In this document: in pieces, positions 1 through 11,215 of the stretch
Layout: each line of letters opens with the position of its first letter
Position numbering within the stretch: the first letter of the stretch is position 1
Source: Symbiodinium microadriaticum
Lineage: Eukaryota > Sar > Dinophyceae > Suessiales > Symbiodiniaceae
Direction of reading: 5' to 3'
NCBI GenBank assembly: GCA_001939145.1
Contig: LSRX01000080.1
Coordinates: 1,072,948 to 1,136,947 of the forward strand
Length of the DNA: 64,000 bases
Program-made: the position numbers and the translations under genes
The notes under the pieces: generated by a model
Databases searched by the model: none
Told to the model about the DNA's origin: nothing
The model's input: the letters and a program-made list of their open reading frames with translations, nothing else

Positions 1-305
1 CAGGCTTCGCTATTCTATTGAGGGCTTCGTGCTCTTAGTTTATATATAAGGCTTGCAGGGTTCGGGGTGTAGGCCCTTAAGGACTATCCACAAAACGCCA
101 AACAACGCAAAGCAACTAAACACAGGCGGTCTTCATGTTCAAGGCATAGAGGCTTCTTTAAAGGGATTTCTGGTAGTTTATGATGTGCCATGATGGTTTT
201 TACCTCGGGTTACAAGGGTGTGTTATAAGGGTAGGCCGGGAAGCAGCGCGGTGATGACGCCTTCGAAGGTCGTCGACTGCAAAGACTCTTGCCTCGGCTT
301 GTGCA

Positions 306-509
306 AATATAGGGGCCTTATAAGCCTTAAAAAAAAAATAATAATAATAATAATAACAAGAATAATAAGAATAACAAGAATAATAAGAATAACAAGAATA
401 AGAATAAGAATTAGAATGATTAGAAAAAAGGCTTTGAGGTATGTTGTACATTATAACTATAGTAAGGAACCCCAAAATAGTATGGGTAATCCTTTAAGTC
501 CCTATATTA
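306..509. repeat. MITE-like foldback, family D, expanded by a microsatellite
   Basis: Left ATATAGGGGCCTTATAA and right CCCTATATTA are the ends of a D element. The middle holds an AAT/AAG microsatellite (331-412) absent from other copies. Confidence 0.6.
331..412. repeat. AAT/AAG trinucleotide microsatellite
   Basis: (AAT)n followed by AATAACAAG-type nonamers, inside a family D element. Confidence 0.85.
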
Positions 510-520
510 AAGGTTTAAGG

Positions 521-615
521 TTACCTGGGCCCTTAAGTACCTACCCTTTAGGGTTCCTCATTATGATTCCTTATACACGTCCGTAAAAAAGAAAAAAAAT
601 TGTGGTGTCTAGGTA
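521..615. repeat. MITE-like foldback, family L
   Basis: Left TTACCTGGGCCCTTAAGTAC, core TTTAGGGTTCCTCATTATGA, right GGTGTCTAGGTAG. Confidence 0.65.
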
Positions 616-620
616 GGGCT

Positions 621-1714
621 TGAGGGCTTTGGGATGTTAGGAATTTAGGGCTTTTGGGTTTGGAGGCTTTCTTCCCTAAGCCCGAAACCAACCCCTTTTG
701 TCGGGAGTCTCGGGAGTTGTTGCTGTAGGGTTTCAGAGCTTCAGGACTTAAGGGTTCTAGGGCCCTAGGGCTTCAGGATTTTAGAATGTCAGGGCAGTAT
801 ATTATATTATGTTATAGTATATTATAGTATATTATAGTATATTACAGTATATTATAGTCTGTCAGGGTGTGGGAGCTTTCATTTACAGAGTTAGGGATAT
901 TACGGCTCAGGGCTCAAGGTTTCAGGAGTTTAGAGCCATTGCGAGCCGCAAAGCCGGCCCGGGGGACAGGGAGGGCAGGGGTACACCTAAACCCTAAACC
1001 CTGAAGCCTAAAGTTTTTCTGCTAGACCCTGAACCTACATCGAAGACTCGCTGCAACTTTTCGAAACGTGTGGAGCTCTTCGCACTGATGACCGGATCCT
1101 CCTCCTGCTGGAAGTCGGGTCTAGATTCAGGGTTTTCGGGCTAAGTGCTCGTTAGGGGTTGGTAACTTCTGCGACGGCTCAGCGTTGTGGTGTAAACTTA
1201 GGTCTCCAAACAGATCCTCAACTCTAGACCCTTCAACCCTCAACCCGCACCCTTAAACACTTGAGGCTCCAAACCCCAAAATTCTACACCCAAGGTTCCT
1301 CGATCAGGGCCATAAGCCTCTTCCTTCGTATGCTTCAATTTTTCAAGCCTAAACCCTAAACCCTAAACCCTAAAAGCCCTAAAACCAAACTAACCCAAGA
1401 TTAACATGGGGGCTGGGGCTCTGGAGAGGACCACGGTACCACCCCGCGTGAAGCTTCCGCTGCACATCTGCCACACTTTGTATTAAAGGGTTGTTAATAT
1501 ACGGTTTAGGGTTTAGGGTTTAGGGCTATCCTGAACCCTACCTGTGACCCCCAACCCTACAAACTAGTGGGCTATGACTCCTGAAACGGAGGGTAGAACC
1601 CTGAAAACGGTGGGTTTTTGGATCCCCAGGTAAACCCTAAACCCTGAACCCTAAACCCTAAGCCCTTTTCTGGACCTCCTTGGCCGAGAAAGAGGCAGAT
1701 ACAATTTAACACCG
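621..1714. other. No gene seen; telomere-like tracts
   Basis: Degenerate TTTAGGG-like text, the AT tandem repeat at 798-858, and CCCTAAA tracts near 990, 1348, 1502 and 1631. No convincing frame. Confidence 0.6.
798..858. repeat. 10-bp AT-rich tandem repeat
   Basis: About five copies of TATATTATAG with variants. Confidence 0.8.
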
Positions 1715-1822
1715 TTATATAGCGGCCGAAATAATCAAAATAGGGTTTGGGGGGGTATATTATACAAAAACCATTAAATACCACCAAAATAGTCTTGGCA
1801 ATTTTTAAGGTCCCTATATTTA
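1715..1822. repeat. MITE-like foldback, family D
   Basis: Core AAAATAGGGTTTGGGGGGGT then ATATTATAC, right end TTTTTAAGGTCCCTATATTT; the left end is degraded (TTATATAGCGGCC). Confidence 0.6.
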
Positions 1823-2264
1823 AGCCGCAGATAGCTCCAAACCATGACAAAACACCCTGTATCGAAACCCTGCTAGTTAAAGCTCAGATGGGGTTTAGGT
1901 TTTAGGGCCTAGGCTTAGTCCCTAAGCGGCCTGCCCCAAACCTCTATGCCTGTCGGCTCAAAAAAAAACCCCAAACGCCCTCCATGAAACGGCCCCGCGA
2001 ACTCGCAGCATGCACCCCCAAACCCAAAGGCTCTCCGTGGGGAAGTCGGCCAAGAAGTCCTCGGTAGCGAGGGAACGATACCAACCCAAACCGGTTCCTT
2101 CTCTCTCTCTCTCGCTCTCTCCCTCTCTGCCGCTGCATCCAGAGCAAACCGGTTCCTTACAAAGAGAGTTATTAAACACCATGACTTTGGGTTTACTGGC
2201 AACGCGGGCACGCGGCCTGGGGTGTTTCACACCCGAGCGCGTGCCCTCGCGTGACACCCTAAAC

Positions 2265-2315
2265 CCCTTTTTTGAGCAGGGACTGCAATGCACTAAGCCC
2301 TGAATCCCTTCAGCC
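2265..2315. repeat. 51-bp dispersed repeat, copy 1
   Basis: Contains TTTTTTGAGCAGGGACTGCA and ATGCACTAAGCCCTGAATCC. Near-identical copies lie at 54386 and 56837. Nature unknown; both strands stay open across it, so it could be a fragment of a larger repeat or exon. Confidence 0.75.
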
Positions 2316-2413
2316 AAACCCTAAATCCTAAACCCTAAACCCCTATAAACCATAAACCGTATCTTTCTCCATCGGCAAGACCCGCGAAGTGCTAATTGCC
2401 CCAGACCTTCCCA

Positions 2414-2547
2414 TACTGTTGATGATCTAAATCCTGCGATTAGGGTTTAGGGATATAAATCCTGCATCACCGTAAGGACCCTAAAATATGGGAACTCTGG
2501 GACAGTCCTCATAATTGGTAATGCAGGATTTATATCATCAACCCGTA
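2414..2547. repeat. MITE-like foldback, family C, interrupted by telomeric repeats
   Basis: Arms TACTGTTGATGAT and ATCATCAACCCGTA, inner arms ATCCTGCAT and ATGCAGGAT. At 2438-2451 the left arm is split by GATTAGGGTTTAGG, flanked by 14-bp near-identical direct repeats (GATCTAAATCCTGC and GATATAAATCCTGC). Confidence 0.85.
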
Positions 2548-2659
2548 TCCCTTAATTAGAACAGATGCCTGCAACTATAGTCTGATCCCTAAGACGACTT
2601 GAGGTAGACTCCTTAATAAAGGGATCTTGGAAGACTTGGGTCTCGGTGTTGCCTGAGGC

Positions 2660-2755
2660 TTAGGGCTTTTAGGGTTCAGGGCTTTTTAGGGTTTAGGGTT
2701 TAGGGCTTTGGGGTTTTAGGGTTTAGTAGGGTTTTATAGGGTTTAGGGTTCCCTG
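2660..2755. repeat. Degenerate TTTAGGG tract
   Basis: About 95 bp of TTTAGGG variants with single-base spacing changes, between family C and E elements. Confidence 0.75.
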
Positions 2756-2816
2756 ATCTCGAAAGTCTTTTCCATCAAACCGCCTTCTCATCGTAACTTG
2801 ACTAGGGCTTTAGATG

Positions 2817-2929
2817 ATGTGGGGGTTTCCGATTTCGAAACAGGGGACCCTAACATAGTACCCTAAATAGGAGGATCCATATTCTCAGGACCCCAAAATA
2901 AGGTACCCTAATTTTCGGAAAGTCCCATG
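2817..2929. repeat. MITE-like foldback, family E
   Basis: Left ATGTGGGGGTTTCCGATTTC, right TTTTCGGAAAGTCCCAT. Core CCTAAATAGGAGGATCCAT is shared with copies at 6619 and 29459. Confidence 0.8.
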
Positions 2930-3017
2930 TAGGATAGCCGGGAATCATCCCTGCCATCGTCGACAGACATGAAGAGCTGCCTCGCATGAGATCCCAAGGC
3001 TGCTTTGAGGCTCAAGG

Positions 3018-3112
3018 CTAATAGGGTTTAGGGTTTAGGGGTTTTAGGGCTTTAGGGGTTTAGGGTTTTAGGGTTTTAGGGTTTGTGGTTTAGGGTTTCG
3101 AGTTTCAGGGAA
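3018..3112. repeat. Degenerate TTTAGGG tract
   Basis: Heptamers mixed with TTTTAGGG and TTTAGGGG variants. Confidence 0.75.
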
Positions 3113-3788
3113 AGCTTGTACTCTGGCTGCTGCACCTACACATTTCCATTGACCACAACTGTTGTTGGTCACCACCACCACCACCACCACCCCCACCAGC
3201 AGTGATGTGCTGTGCTTGGTTTATGGCCCATGGCATGGACATTGTTGCAAATGGCAAGACTACTCCGCCTGCACCAGTACGAATTCTCTATCCATCAAAA
3301 AAACTATATCAGAACACCCCATCAACCCAAAGTGCCGGGAAACAGCTCAACAACTCCAAACTCACATAAGTTGACTGCCTCTACACCCAAAAAACCATGA
3401 ATTCAAGGAAAGCGCAAGACTCTGCATTTTAAACCCAAAGGCCTTCATCCTAAACCCTAAGCCCAAAGTCCCCGCTCAGTTCTCAAGCTACTGGCTGTTC
3501 TCACCATCCAGGAAGTGCAAGACTTCGTCGGCCTTAGCAGAACACCCAGAAACACTAACAGACGGTTTAGGGTTTAGGGTTTAGGACTCTAACAGTTCTT
3601 TGCACCGGGTTCGATAGGGGTTTAGGGGTCTAGGGGTTGCGGGATGTTCTGACGTTCTGAGTGTGCTTAATTATTGGTCGTACCTAGGGCACAGACCACC
3701 GTTAAGCTGTACGAAGGGTCCTTAATATACGACTTAATGTCCATGGCCAACCTACGGGTGGAGGAGTCCAAGCCTTTTGACATCCGCT
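3113..3788. other. No gene seen; CAC microsatellite and telomeric tract
   Basis: (CAC)n at 3171-3195, a TTTAGGG tract at 3565-3588. Short open frames lack support. Confidence 0.55.
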
Positions 3789-3883
3789 TACCCACAGACT
3801 CCATAGTAGTTCCTTTTTTGGGATTACCTTATAGAATCCTAAATATAAACCCCGAAAAGGAACTACTAAGAAGCCTATGGGTA
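3789..3883. repeat. MITE-like foldback, family A
   Basis: Left arm TACCCACAGACTCCATAGTA and right arm ending AGCCTATGGGTA are imperfect inverted repeats around an AT-rich core containing ATAGAATCCTAAATATAAAC. One of seven copies in the window. Short open frames here are translations of the element. Confidence 0.8.
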
Positions 3884-4990
3884 GGCAACAGATAACAGGC
3901 TCCAGCCCGGGAGCTTGATGATATGGGACATTCGGGGCCATTCGGGGCAAGGTGTGCCGGCATTTGATGGTTTAATGAGATGATTCGTTCTGTGAAGAAA
4001 GACACCTCTCATGGTATCTATTGCAACAGTGACGGACTGTCTTGGGCCAGAACGGCCTTAAACTCAGGATTCTTCGGAATGGTTTATCCTCAGGCACCTG
4101 CTAGGGTTTCTGTATAGGGTATACCGCTGAATGGGGACCTGCGCCTATCAGGTTAGCTTGCAGGATCCCGTTAGACAAGGACATGCAGCACCTGTCCTGG
4201 GGGCCATGCCATTCTAGTCAAAGACTCGATCCTAGCATACCCTGAGCTACACACAAAGGTACACTCACCTTGATTTCGAAGGCAGCCTAGAAACGCTCAT
4301 GGCGATGCGGCTTAATTAACATGCTTGCTTGTCAAAACCCGAAAATCACATGGCCCTAAAGCCCAAAATTTCTGTAGCCCTAGGCTGCTGGCAACTGCTT
4401 CTAGTACGGTTTATCCGGAATCCGAACCCCTCAGAAAGGTCGACATTTCAGTACCTGATCTTCGGGATTTCAGAGTGAAGGCTTGCGGTTTGGGAGGCTT
4501 GTGGCCAGCTTGGGTGGTTGGTTTAGGGTTTAGGGTTTAGGGGGTCTTTTTTGGCTTGGCAAGGCAGAATGGATTGCAGCGAGAAGTACGGTAAATTCTG
4601 AATGATGGTGGCTCTGCGCAGATTCTCCTGGCTAAGCACCAGGGGGTCTTGTACTCATAGAGTTTCAATCCCGAACCCTGAGCCTAAACCCTAAACGTCC
4701 TTTATTTCTCCACCCTAAACCCAAGACATGCCGAGAGGCCTGTACCTCACGCATCTCCGACTTCTTCAAGCCTGGTGGAGGGGCTCACAAGGCAAAATAC
4801 CGAAATTCAGGATTGCTTGCCTGAAGGTATAGTAGCTGTGTGCAGCTTCTCTCTGTGTGTTGTTTTGTTGAAAGTTTGTACAGGTGTCTCGGCTCCGCTT
4901 CCTTGCTACCAGCCCTACTTCAGCGCTGGTAAAGCGTCTCGCCACCGTCCTGGGCCACCGAATTGCCGGTCGAAGCTGGAATTCTCTGGT
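3884..4990. other. No supported gene; unique-looking DNA
   Basis: Mostly non-repetitive, with one TTTAGGG tract (4519-4541). Weak open frames at 4325-4540 and 4884-5213 are not protein-like enough. Confidence 0.5.
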
Positions 4991-5095
4991 TGTGCGGGCC
5001 GTAATAATTAGAATAGGGTCTTTTTGCGTATATTGTACTATATTTATAATGAGGAGCCCTAGGTCATCACTAGGGCCCCTATGGCATCTCCAGCA
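4991..5095. repeat. MITE-like foldback, family D, degraded
   Basis: Shares TTAGAATAGGGT, GTATATTGTACTATATTTAT and a GGGCCCCTAT right end with family D. Confidence 0.5.
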
Positions 5096-5524
5096 TGCCT
5101 TTGTCTTTACAGCGAAGGACGCCGACCAGGTCCGGCGTCCCCGGACCCTGCGAGATCTTGCTAATCTCCTTGGGCTTTGGCTTCTGGCCTTCGTGCTTTT
5201 CGAAGACCTCTAAAGGCCACAGGATACTTCAAGAATGCAAAGCACAATCACAGCTAATAGTAGCGAGTATATAATATACCTGGCTAGGGAAGCCGAAGCT
5301 GGCTTGGAATTTAGGGCTTGGGCTGATTAATCGCAAACCTAGCCTACGCCATACCAGAAACTTAACAAATTGATTGCGTTCGAAAGAGGGCTTTGAGTTA
5401 CAGATTTTCAGTGTAAAGTTTGGGAAGTGGACATTTAAGCTCTTCAGTTGAGGCGGTCTGCCAGGTCGAAGGGAACCTTCCGTTACAGCTCAATCTACCC
5501 TAAACCCTACAGTGTGGATGATTT

Positions 5525-5623
5525 TAGTAACTACCTCTATGGTATTTTGTGGGGGGTTCCTTATTATCATTATACTACAAACGGAGCCCAAGACCCTATT
5601 CTACTTAAGGCCCCTATTTTTAG
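5525..5623. repeat. MITE-like element, family D-like
   Basis: Contains GGTTCCTTATTATCATTATA and ends AAGGCCCCTATTTTTA. The left end resembles 16378-16410 (TACGGTATTTTGTGGGG). Confidence 0.5.
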
Positions 5624-5684
5624 CTACGTCCCATACAATCGCTCAGTAGGAGCCTCCAGGAAGCCCAAGGAAGGAACCCGAAGC

Positions 5685-5781
5685 CCTACCTGGGCCCTTA
5701 AGAACCTCCATATTTTAGGGTTCCTTGTTATGATTTCCTTATACAAGTCCTTGAAATGGTAGGTTCTTTGGGGTCTAGGTA
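5685..5781. repeat. MITE-like foldback, family L
   Basis: Left TACCTGGGCCCTTAAGAACC, core TTTAGGGTTCCTTGTTATGA, right GGTAGGTTCTTTGGGGTCTA then GGTA. It abuts a family A element. Confidence 0.72.
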
Positions 5782-5881
5782 CCCATAGGCCCCTAAGCAG
5801 TTCCTTTTTATGGCTTATTTTTAGAATCCTATAAGCCTATAAGGTAATCCCCAAAAGGAACTACTTAGCGGCCTGTGGGTA
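5780..5881. repeat. MITE-like foldback, family A
   Basis: Inverted arms TACCCATAGGCCCC and the GGCCTGTGGGTA end. The core carries a small internal tandem duplication of TATAAG-type sequence not present in the other copies. It directly abuts the family L element ending at about 5781. Confidence 0.8.
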
Positions 5882-5902
5882 GGTAAAACTCTACGATGCT
5901 AA

Positions 5903-6019
5903 CCCAGACCACCGGATGGATCTAAAAAATACATCCCCTAATAGAGTTCCTTGAAAGTACCCCTAGCATTGGGTCCCAAAATAGGGGATCTCCTTTTTAG
6001 ATCCTTTCGGTGGTCTGGG
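5903..6019. repeat. Foldback element M
   Basis: CCCAGACCACCGGATGGATC at the left pairs with GATCCTTTCGGTGGTCTGGG at the right; inner AATAGGGGATC pairs with ATCCCCTAAT. Single copy in the window. Confidence 0.8.
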
Positions 6020-6102
6020 AAGAAACTCTGCCGAGAAGCGCTTCTTGCGGTCGCCTGTAGGCGAAGCCCTCGGTTGTGGTCATACCCCCTTGTTGTACAC
6101 TC

Positions 6103-6152
6103 AGGGTTTAGGGTTTAGGGTTTAGGGTTTCAGGGTTTAGGGGTTTCTGGAG
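6103..6152. repeat. TTTAGGG tract
   Basis: Four consecutive perfect or nearly perfect TTTAGGG units then variants. Confidence 0.75.
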
Positions 6153-6359
6153 TGTTTGAGGGCAAAGGGTTCTAGTCACATCTAATCCGTTTTGCAATTG
6201 GGCTTGGGGACTAGTCAGATCCGCTCGACCTCTCTCATCACGACTCAAACTCAATCCTAAACCCTGAACCCCCAAAATTAAACCCTAAACTCTAAGGCTT
6301 TGTTTTTTTTTGGGGGGGGGGGCGGTTTCAGGGGCTGAAGGCTCGGGAGTCTATGGACC

Positions 6360-6575
6360 GACCTCTTGAGGTCGGAGAGTTTAGGGCTTAAGGATTGGAG
6401 TTTGGGGTTTTTTGGGTTTGGAAGTTTAGGGTTTAGGGTTTTGCATTATTAGGGACAAGGGATTGTTTAAACTTAAGGATTGGAGTTTGAGGTTTGGGGT
6501 TTAGAAGTTTAGGGCTTAGGGTTTTGCATTTAGGGCTTGGGGATTGGGGTTTAGAAGCTTAGGGTTTAGACTAGA
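6360..6575. repeat. Imperfect tandem repeat of telomere-like sequence
   Basis: Units containing GGATTGGAGTTTGGGG, GAAGTTTAGGG and GGGTTTTGCATT recur about every 70-80 bp (roughly 6392, 6477, 6538). Confidence 0.55.
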
Positions 6576-6618
6576 GTTCAGGGTTTGCGGTTGGCTTTTG
6601 GCGGCTGCGGTCTGTAAG

Positions 6619-6726
6619 ATTTAGGGGTTTCCGAAAATAGGGGACCCTAATATAGTAGCCTAAATAGTAGGATCCTTATTATAAGGACCCCAAAAGAAGG
6701 TACCCCTAATTTTCGGAAAGTCCCAT
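6619..6726. repeat. MITE-like foldback, family E
   Basis: Left ATTTAGGGGTTTCCGAAAAT, right ATTTTCGGAAAGTCCCAT, core AGTAGGATCCTTATTATAAG. Confidence 0.8.
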
Positions 6727-6939
6727 TTATGAGATGTACAGGGTCCAGGTTCGAGCCTTAAACCTTGTAACTTGTAACCTACTGGCGATCCCTGCAATTC
6801 CATACTTCCGCGCAGACAGACCATCAGTTACAGCCGCCTTGAGACCCTATAGACCCGAAAGCCCTAAGCACCTTTACCCCTAAACCCGAAACTTTCAACT
6901 CCCAAACCTTAAACCCCTAAACTTTCAACTCCCTAAACC

Positions 6940-6978
<39 letters not shown>

Positions 6979-7075
6979 AAAACCCTAAACCCCTAAACCC
7001 AAAACCCTAAAGAGCAGATCTGCCCCCAATCCCTATCAGTCCCTCCCAGAGAGGCCAATGCCCCTGAATTGAGGA

Positions 7076-7200
7076 AGATACCTTAAACTATAGGGACCTT
7101 AATATTATGATTTAAGGTATATTCCGTAATTCCCTTATAGAAACCCTTGTAGATCCCTTTAAGGAACCCTATGATTTAAGGTATATTCCTTAATTAAGGG
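7076..7200. repeat. Interspersed element, family F, with internal direct repeat
   Basis: A 26-bp unit containing TATGATTTAAGGTATATTCC occurs at 7106-7131 and 7170-7195 with one mismatch. A related copy lies at 57196-57320. Confidence 0.65.
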
Positions 7201-7732
7201 GTCTTGGGCTCTCTGGGTTTCACCCCCTCCGTTTGAGACCCCCAAGCTCTCAGTTTTCGATCCAAAACCTGGGCTCTACGACGAGGGTTTTAGGGTTTCG
7301 AGGGTTTGGGGTTTTGGGTTCAAGGGTTCAGGGGTGGGGGGTTTTGTAGTTTTTTGAGAGTTTTTGGAGGCCCTGGAAGACCTACTGTTTTTAGGGGGGT
7401 TAGACCCCATGATTAAGGTGTCATGGCCTATTTATTCTGTAGAGTTTGGAGGTGCGGGCAAGACTTACACCGGAATCTCCCCGAATCCCCAACCAAAAAC
7501 CATCAAATCTTATAGCTGAACTGCGTGTCAAAGCATAACCCTAAACCCTAACAGTAAGACAACGCATAAGTCTCTCAATCAAGCCGGCAAAAAACGAGAT
7601 TATAAGGCACCATCAACCACCTTCTTAATCTTTTTCCCCTTAATAATAGACGCCCCCCCCAATACAAACTAGGAACGTGTTTTTGTTATTAGGGGGTACT
7701 TTATCTTTACTGCCAACTTTGAGGGGTCGTGC

Positions 7733-7830
7733 TCTTGCTCCTGCTCCTGCTCTTGCTGTTGCTCCCGCTTTTGCTTCTGCTCTTGCCTTTGCTGTGCTCT
7801 TGCTGCTGCTCTTGCTGTTTTCTTTGGCTC
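7733..7830. repeat. GCTCTT-type hexamer repeat
   Basis: GCTCCT/GCTCTT/GCTGCT units; the low-complexity open frame here (LAPAPALAVAPAF) is a translation of the repeat. Confidence 0.75.
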
Positions 7831-10549
7831 TTACTGTCTGTGCTCTAAGGGTCTTTGGAGATTCGAAACACTCCCCCCGAATTCAGAATGGGTTTTACAG
7901 GTAGGGATGATATCGGGAGGATTGGCCCCAATGTGATTTTTAAATTAGGGGGATGTTTAATAAATGGGGGAAGCGATTAAAACCCTACAAGACCATTGCA
8001 ACCCAACACATATACACACACACACACACTCGAATCCCTAAAAAGGGGAATCCAGAGGAAGCATTGAGCCCTGCACAGGAAAGCCTTAAGCCTTAAGGAT
8101 GTGGGGACTGGAGTTTACGGCTTAGGGTTTAGAAAAAAGATCTTGGGGCTTGAGGCTTTGAGGTTTGTTGGTAAATATACAGGAGAAACTAGGAGCCTAA
8201 GCTGAGCCTAAGGTCGAGATATAGGCCTTTAGGTTCCTTTAGGTTTGGGGTTTTGAGGTTTTACATGACGATTTTTTAGGGCTCCTAGTGGCTATAAGCC
8301 AACTTTAGAGTTTTGGGTGGTTTTCAGGGCTTCGGGGTTCGGGTAGAGAGATTAGCAGGACTCGAGGTGGGGTTGGCTTTCGGGGTTTTAGGTTGAAGAC
8401 GTAGACTTTATGGGGTAATCCTCCCAGGCATCTAGAAGAATCAACCGTCGCGCCTCCTTTCCATCAAAAGCCGAAGCCCTAAACCCTAAAACCCTAAACC
8501 CTAAGAGAAGCAACGAAAGTGCAGGCCTGGGGCCTAGAGATCCTACTGTGGTCTACCCGCTCCAGTGTCCGAGTCGCGGCTGCTGAGAGACGGTCACGGC
8601 GACGGCGTCTGCGCTTCCGCTCTCCCTGGGGGTGATATCGAGCCCAGCATGTCGAGAACAACGTCAAACCAGTATCAAACAGTATGGTTAGATGTTGAAT
8701 TTCACGACAAATCAGCATCGGCAACATTGCCGGCTTTGGTTTACTTCACCGCGAATCCGTGATCTTTCGGCGCACGTGAGCTGCACAAGGTTGATCCACT
8801 CAATAATCGTGCGCCCTGGGTTCCTTACACCAAGTGTGCACTCGAAGTACTACCCCAAATCCTGAACATCCCGAAACCTAAACCTTAAACACCAAACCCC
8901 TCAACCCTAAACAAATCTTGCGCCCTCCACCCTGCACACTGCAGCCGCACGCGAATTCCAAACTCTACCGTCACTGCAACGGACGGCCTCAAGCCTGCCA
9001 ACAAGCACAGCACATCCGAAATGCAGAGTATGGGTTACAAACCCTTTCCCGAAGGGTCCAAAGGACCCCATAATCAGGTAATTTGGTTGCGGAAAGTGGT
9101 TATCTAGCATAGGTTAATATTATATTCGGGAGAATATATGGTTATATTGGTACTTGGACCCTTACGGATTGCGGAAACAACCCTTAAGCCCATAGCCTGA
9201 ACCGTGGAAAAGACAGGATGCTATTACTGCACCGAGGTGCTGTGACTGCTGCATGCTGTTGTTGGGCTTCGCTTGCTCCGCCAGGAAGGCATCTAGCTGG
9301 GCCTGCGACACGAGATTCGTCTGTCTTGCCAAGAGCACTGAAGGACTAGAGTTCATGGTTGAGGGTTTAGGGTTTTTAGAGCCTAAGCCCCATAGATTGA
9401 AACCCAGCCACTACAACCTACAAACGATATTATCTACTTGGCCCAGATCCAGTCCAAACCTGTCCTACACCCTAAACCCTAAACCCCAAGGGTCCCCTAA
9501 TCCGAAAAACAAACCCCACAAGTCAAACGTTCTCGCAGTGTTTAGGTGACGTCGGCCGTCGGGACAAAGCAAGGGACCCGTAACTACGATACTCCCTACA
9601 ATGAAATTCCAGGTTCAAAGGATTTTATAGAGTAGTTCTAGAGGGTTTAGGGTGGATCGAGGGTTTAGGGTTCAAAAGGTTTCGAATAAAGTACTTGTAA
9701 AGGTTTTTTTTAAATCTTGTTGGGGGTTTCGGGCTCGAACCCAACACTGAACCCTCTGCAGTCAAATCCTGGACTCGAAGCCTACAACTGAAAGCTCCGC
9801 CCTAAACACAGACAGCCAGCCCTGAGACAAAGACAAACCCTGGGGCACTTAAGCCCTTTTAGAACCGCCTGCAAACCCGAAGCTACGAGCAAACCGTTTA
9901 CAAAAACCTCTGTTGCACAGCCCTACACGAATGATCACATACCCTAGAAAGCGCAAAAGACGCCCCAAGTAGCAGTAGGAGCTGCTCTGCTCCATAAGCC
10001 CTACACTCTCAAAGCCACTAGCCCTTAAAACAACCCGTGCAGGAAGGCTACAGAAAACCCTGTCATCCCCGAGCGGCAACCCAACAGCTCACCTGGAGCG
10101 ATTGGATTTCCCTCTTATGTTGAAGGACCAGCTCTTCCACCAAGGTCCTGGGGCGGTTTAAGGCTGTGGGACGCAAGTAAGATGCAAAAAGGGCTTGGGG
10201 TTTGAAGTTTGAGGCTTAAATTTAAGAAGGGTGTAGGTGCAACAACTAGGGTTTTTAAATCGGGCCTTAGGCTTAGGTTTCAGCTTTTCGGGTTTCACCA
10301 AATGCCTGGGCGCCTAAACCCTTCGCTGTCAGGTGCGAAACATTAGATGCCTCTATGAATGCATCCAAGAGTTTCAGACAAGGAGCTATGGGACTTTGAA
10401 TTGTATGTTTGAAGCTATAAAAACGTATGATCTTGTACGTTGTATAGCAACCCCTGACAGTCGAGAACGACCCATATCAACATTCAAGTGCATCACAGTT
10501 CCGTGAAACAGCGAAAGAAGAAATCAATTTAATTCGGATAACCCTAAAC

Positions 10550-10590
10550 CCTAAACCCTCTTGAATGGTCCTAAACCCTCTTCAATGGTC
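10550..10590. repeat. 20-bp tandem duplication with telomeric unit
   Basis: CTAAACCCTCTTGAATGGTC is followed by CTAAACCCTCTTCAATGGTC. Confidence 0.75.
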
Positions 10591-10675
10591 ATAGAAGTTT
10601 TATGGCGACTCCAGGCGAAGCTCTAAGCCCTGAAACCTCGATCCTTCTTCCAGTCTTCCGAAACCCTAAACCCTA

Positions 10676-10789
10676 ATCTAGGGGACCTTCAAAAACTACA
10701 ATAGGGCGTTGGGGGGTATATTTTGCTGTAGCTATCAAAATTAAGGGACCCCGTGAATAATATTGGTACTTCTGTAGGCTCCTATATTT
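10676..10789. repeat. MITE-like element, family D
   Basis: TCTAGGGGACC start, AATAGGGCGTTGGGGGGTAT core and GGCTCCTATATTT end. Confidence 0.5.
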
Positions 10790-11107
10790 CTTTCTGTCTT
10801 CCGAGCCCTACCCGCAATGTAGGCTCGACGGGGACTTTGAGCTCAGGTACTGTGCAAAGGACGGTCTTGAAACCGGCACGGTGTAGGGTTTTGGGTTTTA
10901 GGGTTTGCGGTTTCGGGAGCTAGAGAACCCTCACAGCCCTGTAGATGCGCTTAAAGGGTCCAGTGAAGATCCGACATGTGTATTACCAATTAGAGTCGCG
11001 TTTCGGGGTCTATGTGCGTAGTTATACCAAGGAACCGTCAGGACTAATACGAGTAACCAGCTATCCAGGCTTCTATCACGTGCGAGGTCTTTCCTGAGGT
11101 TGAAGCC

Positions 11108-11215
11108 ATGGGCTCCTAGTATGGGCCCTTAACCCTGGGATCCTTATACACCTGCTATGTACCTTTAATAATAAGCGTCCCTAGAAAGGCTTACGGGTCC
11201 ATACTAGGGGCCCAT
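11108..11215. repeat. Foldback element
   Basis: Arms ATGGGCTCCTAGTATGGGCC and GGTCCATACTAGGGGCCCAT around an AT-rich loop. Single copy seen. Confidence 0.78.

Larger units (their letters stand above)
7201..10675. other. No supported gene; scattered short tracts
   Basis: GCTCTT repeat, (CA)n near 8010, CCCTAAA tracts at 7535, 8475, 9470 and 10540, and a weak fold at 9050-9165. An open plus frame at 8565-8762 could be an exon but has no recognisable feature. Confidence 0.5.

Noticed and set aside
3674..3950. Open frames on both strands
   Set aside because: They cover a family A foldback; mirrored peptides (FLGLPYRILNI type) recur at other A copies and reflect the repeat.
9050..9165. Possible foldback
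   Set aside because: Only about 11 bp of imperfect arm pairing; too degraded to call as an element.
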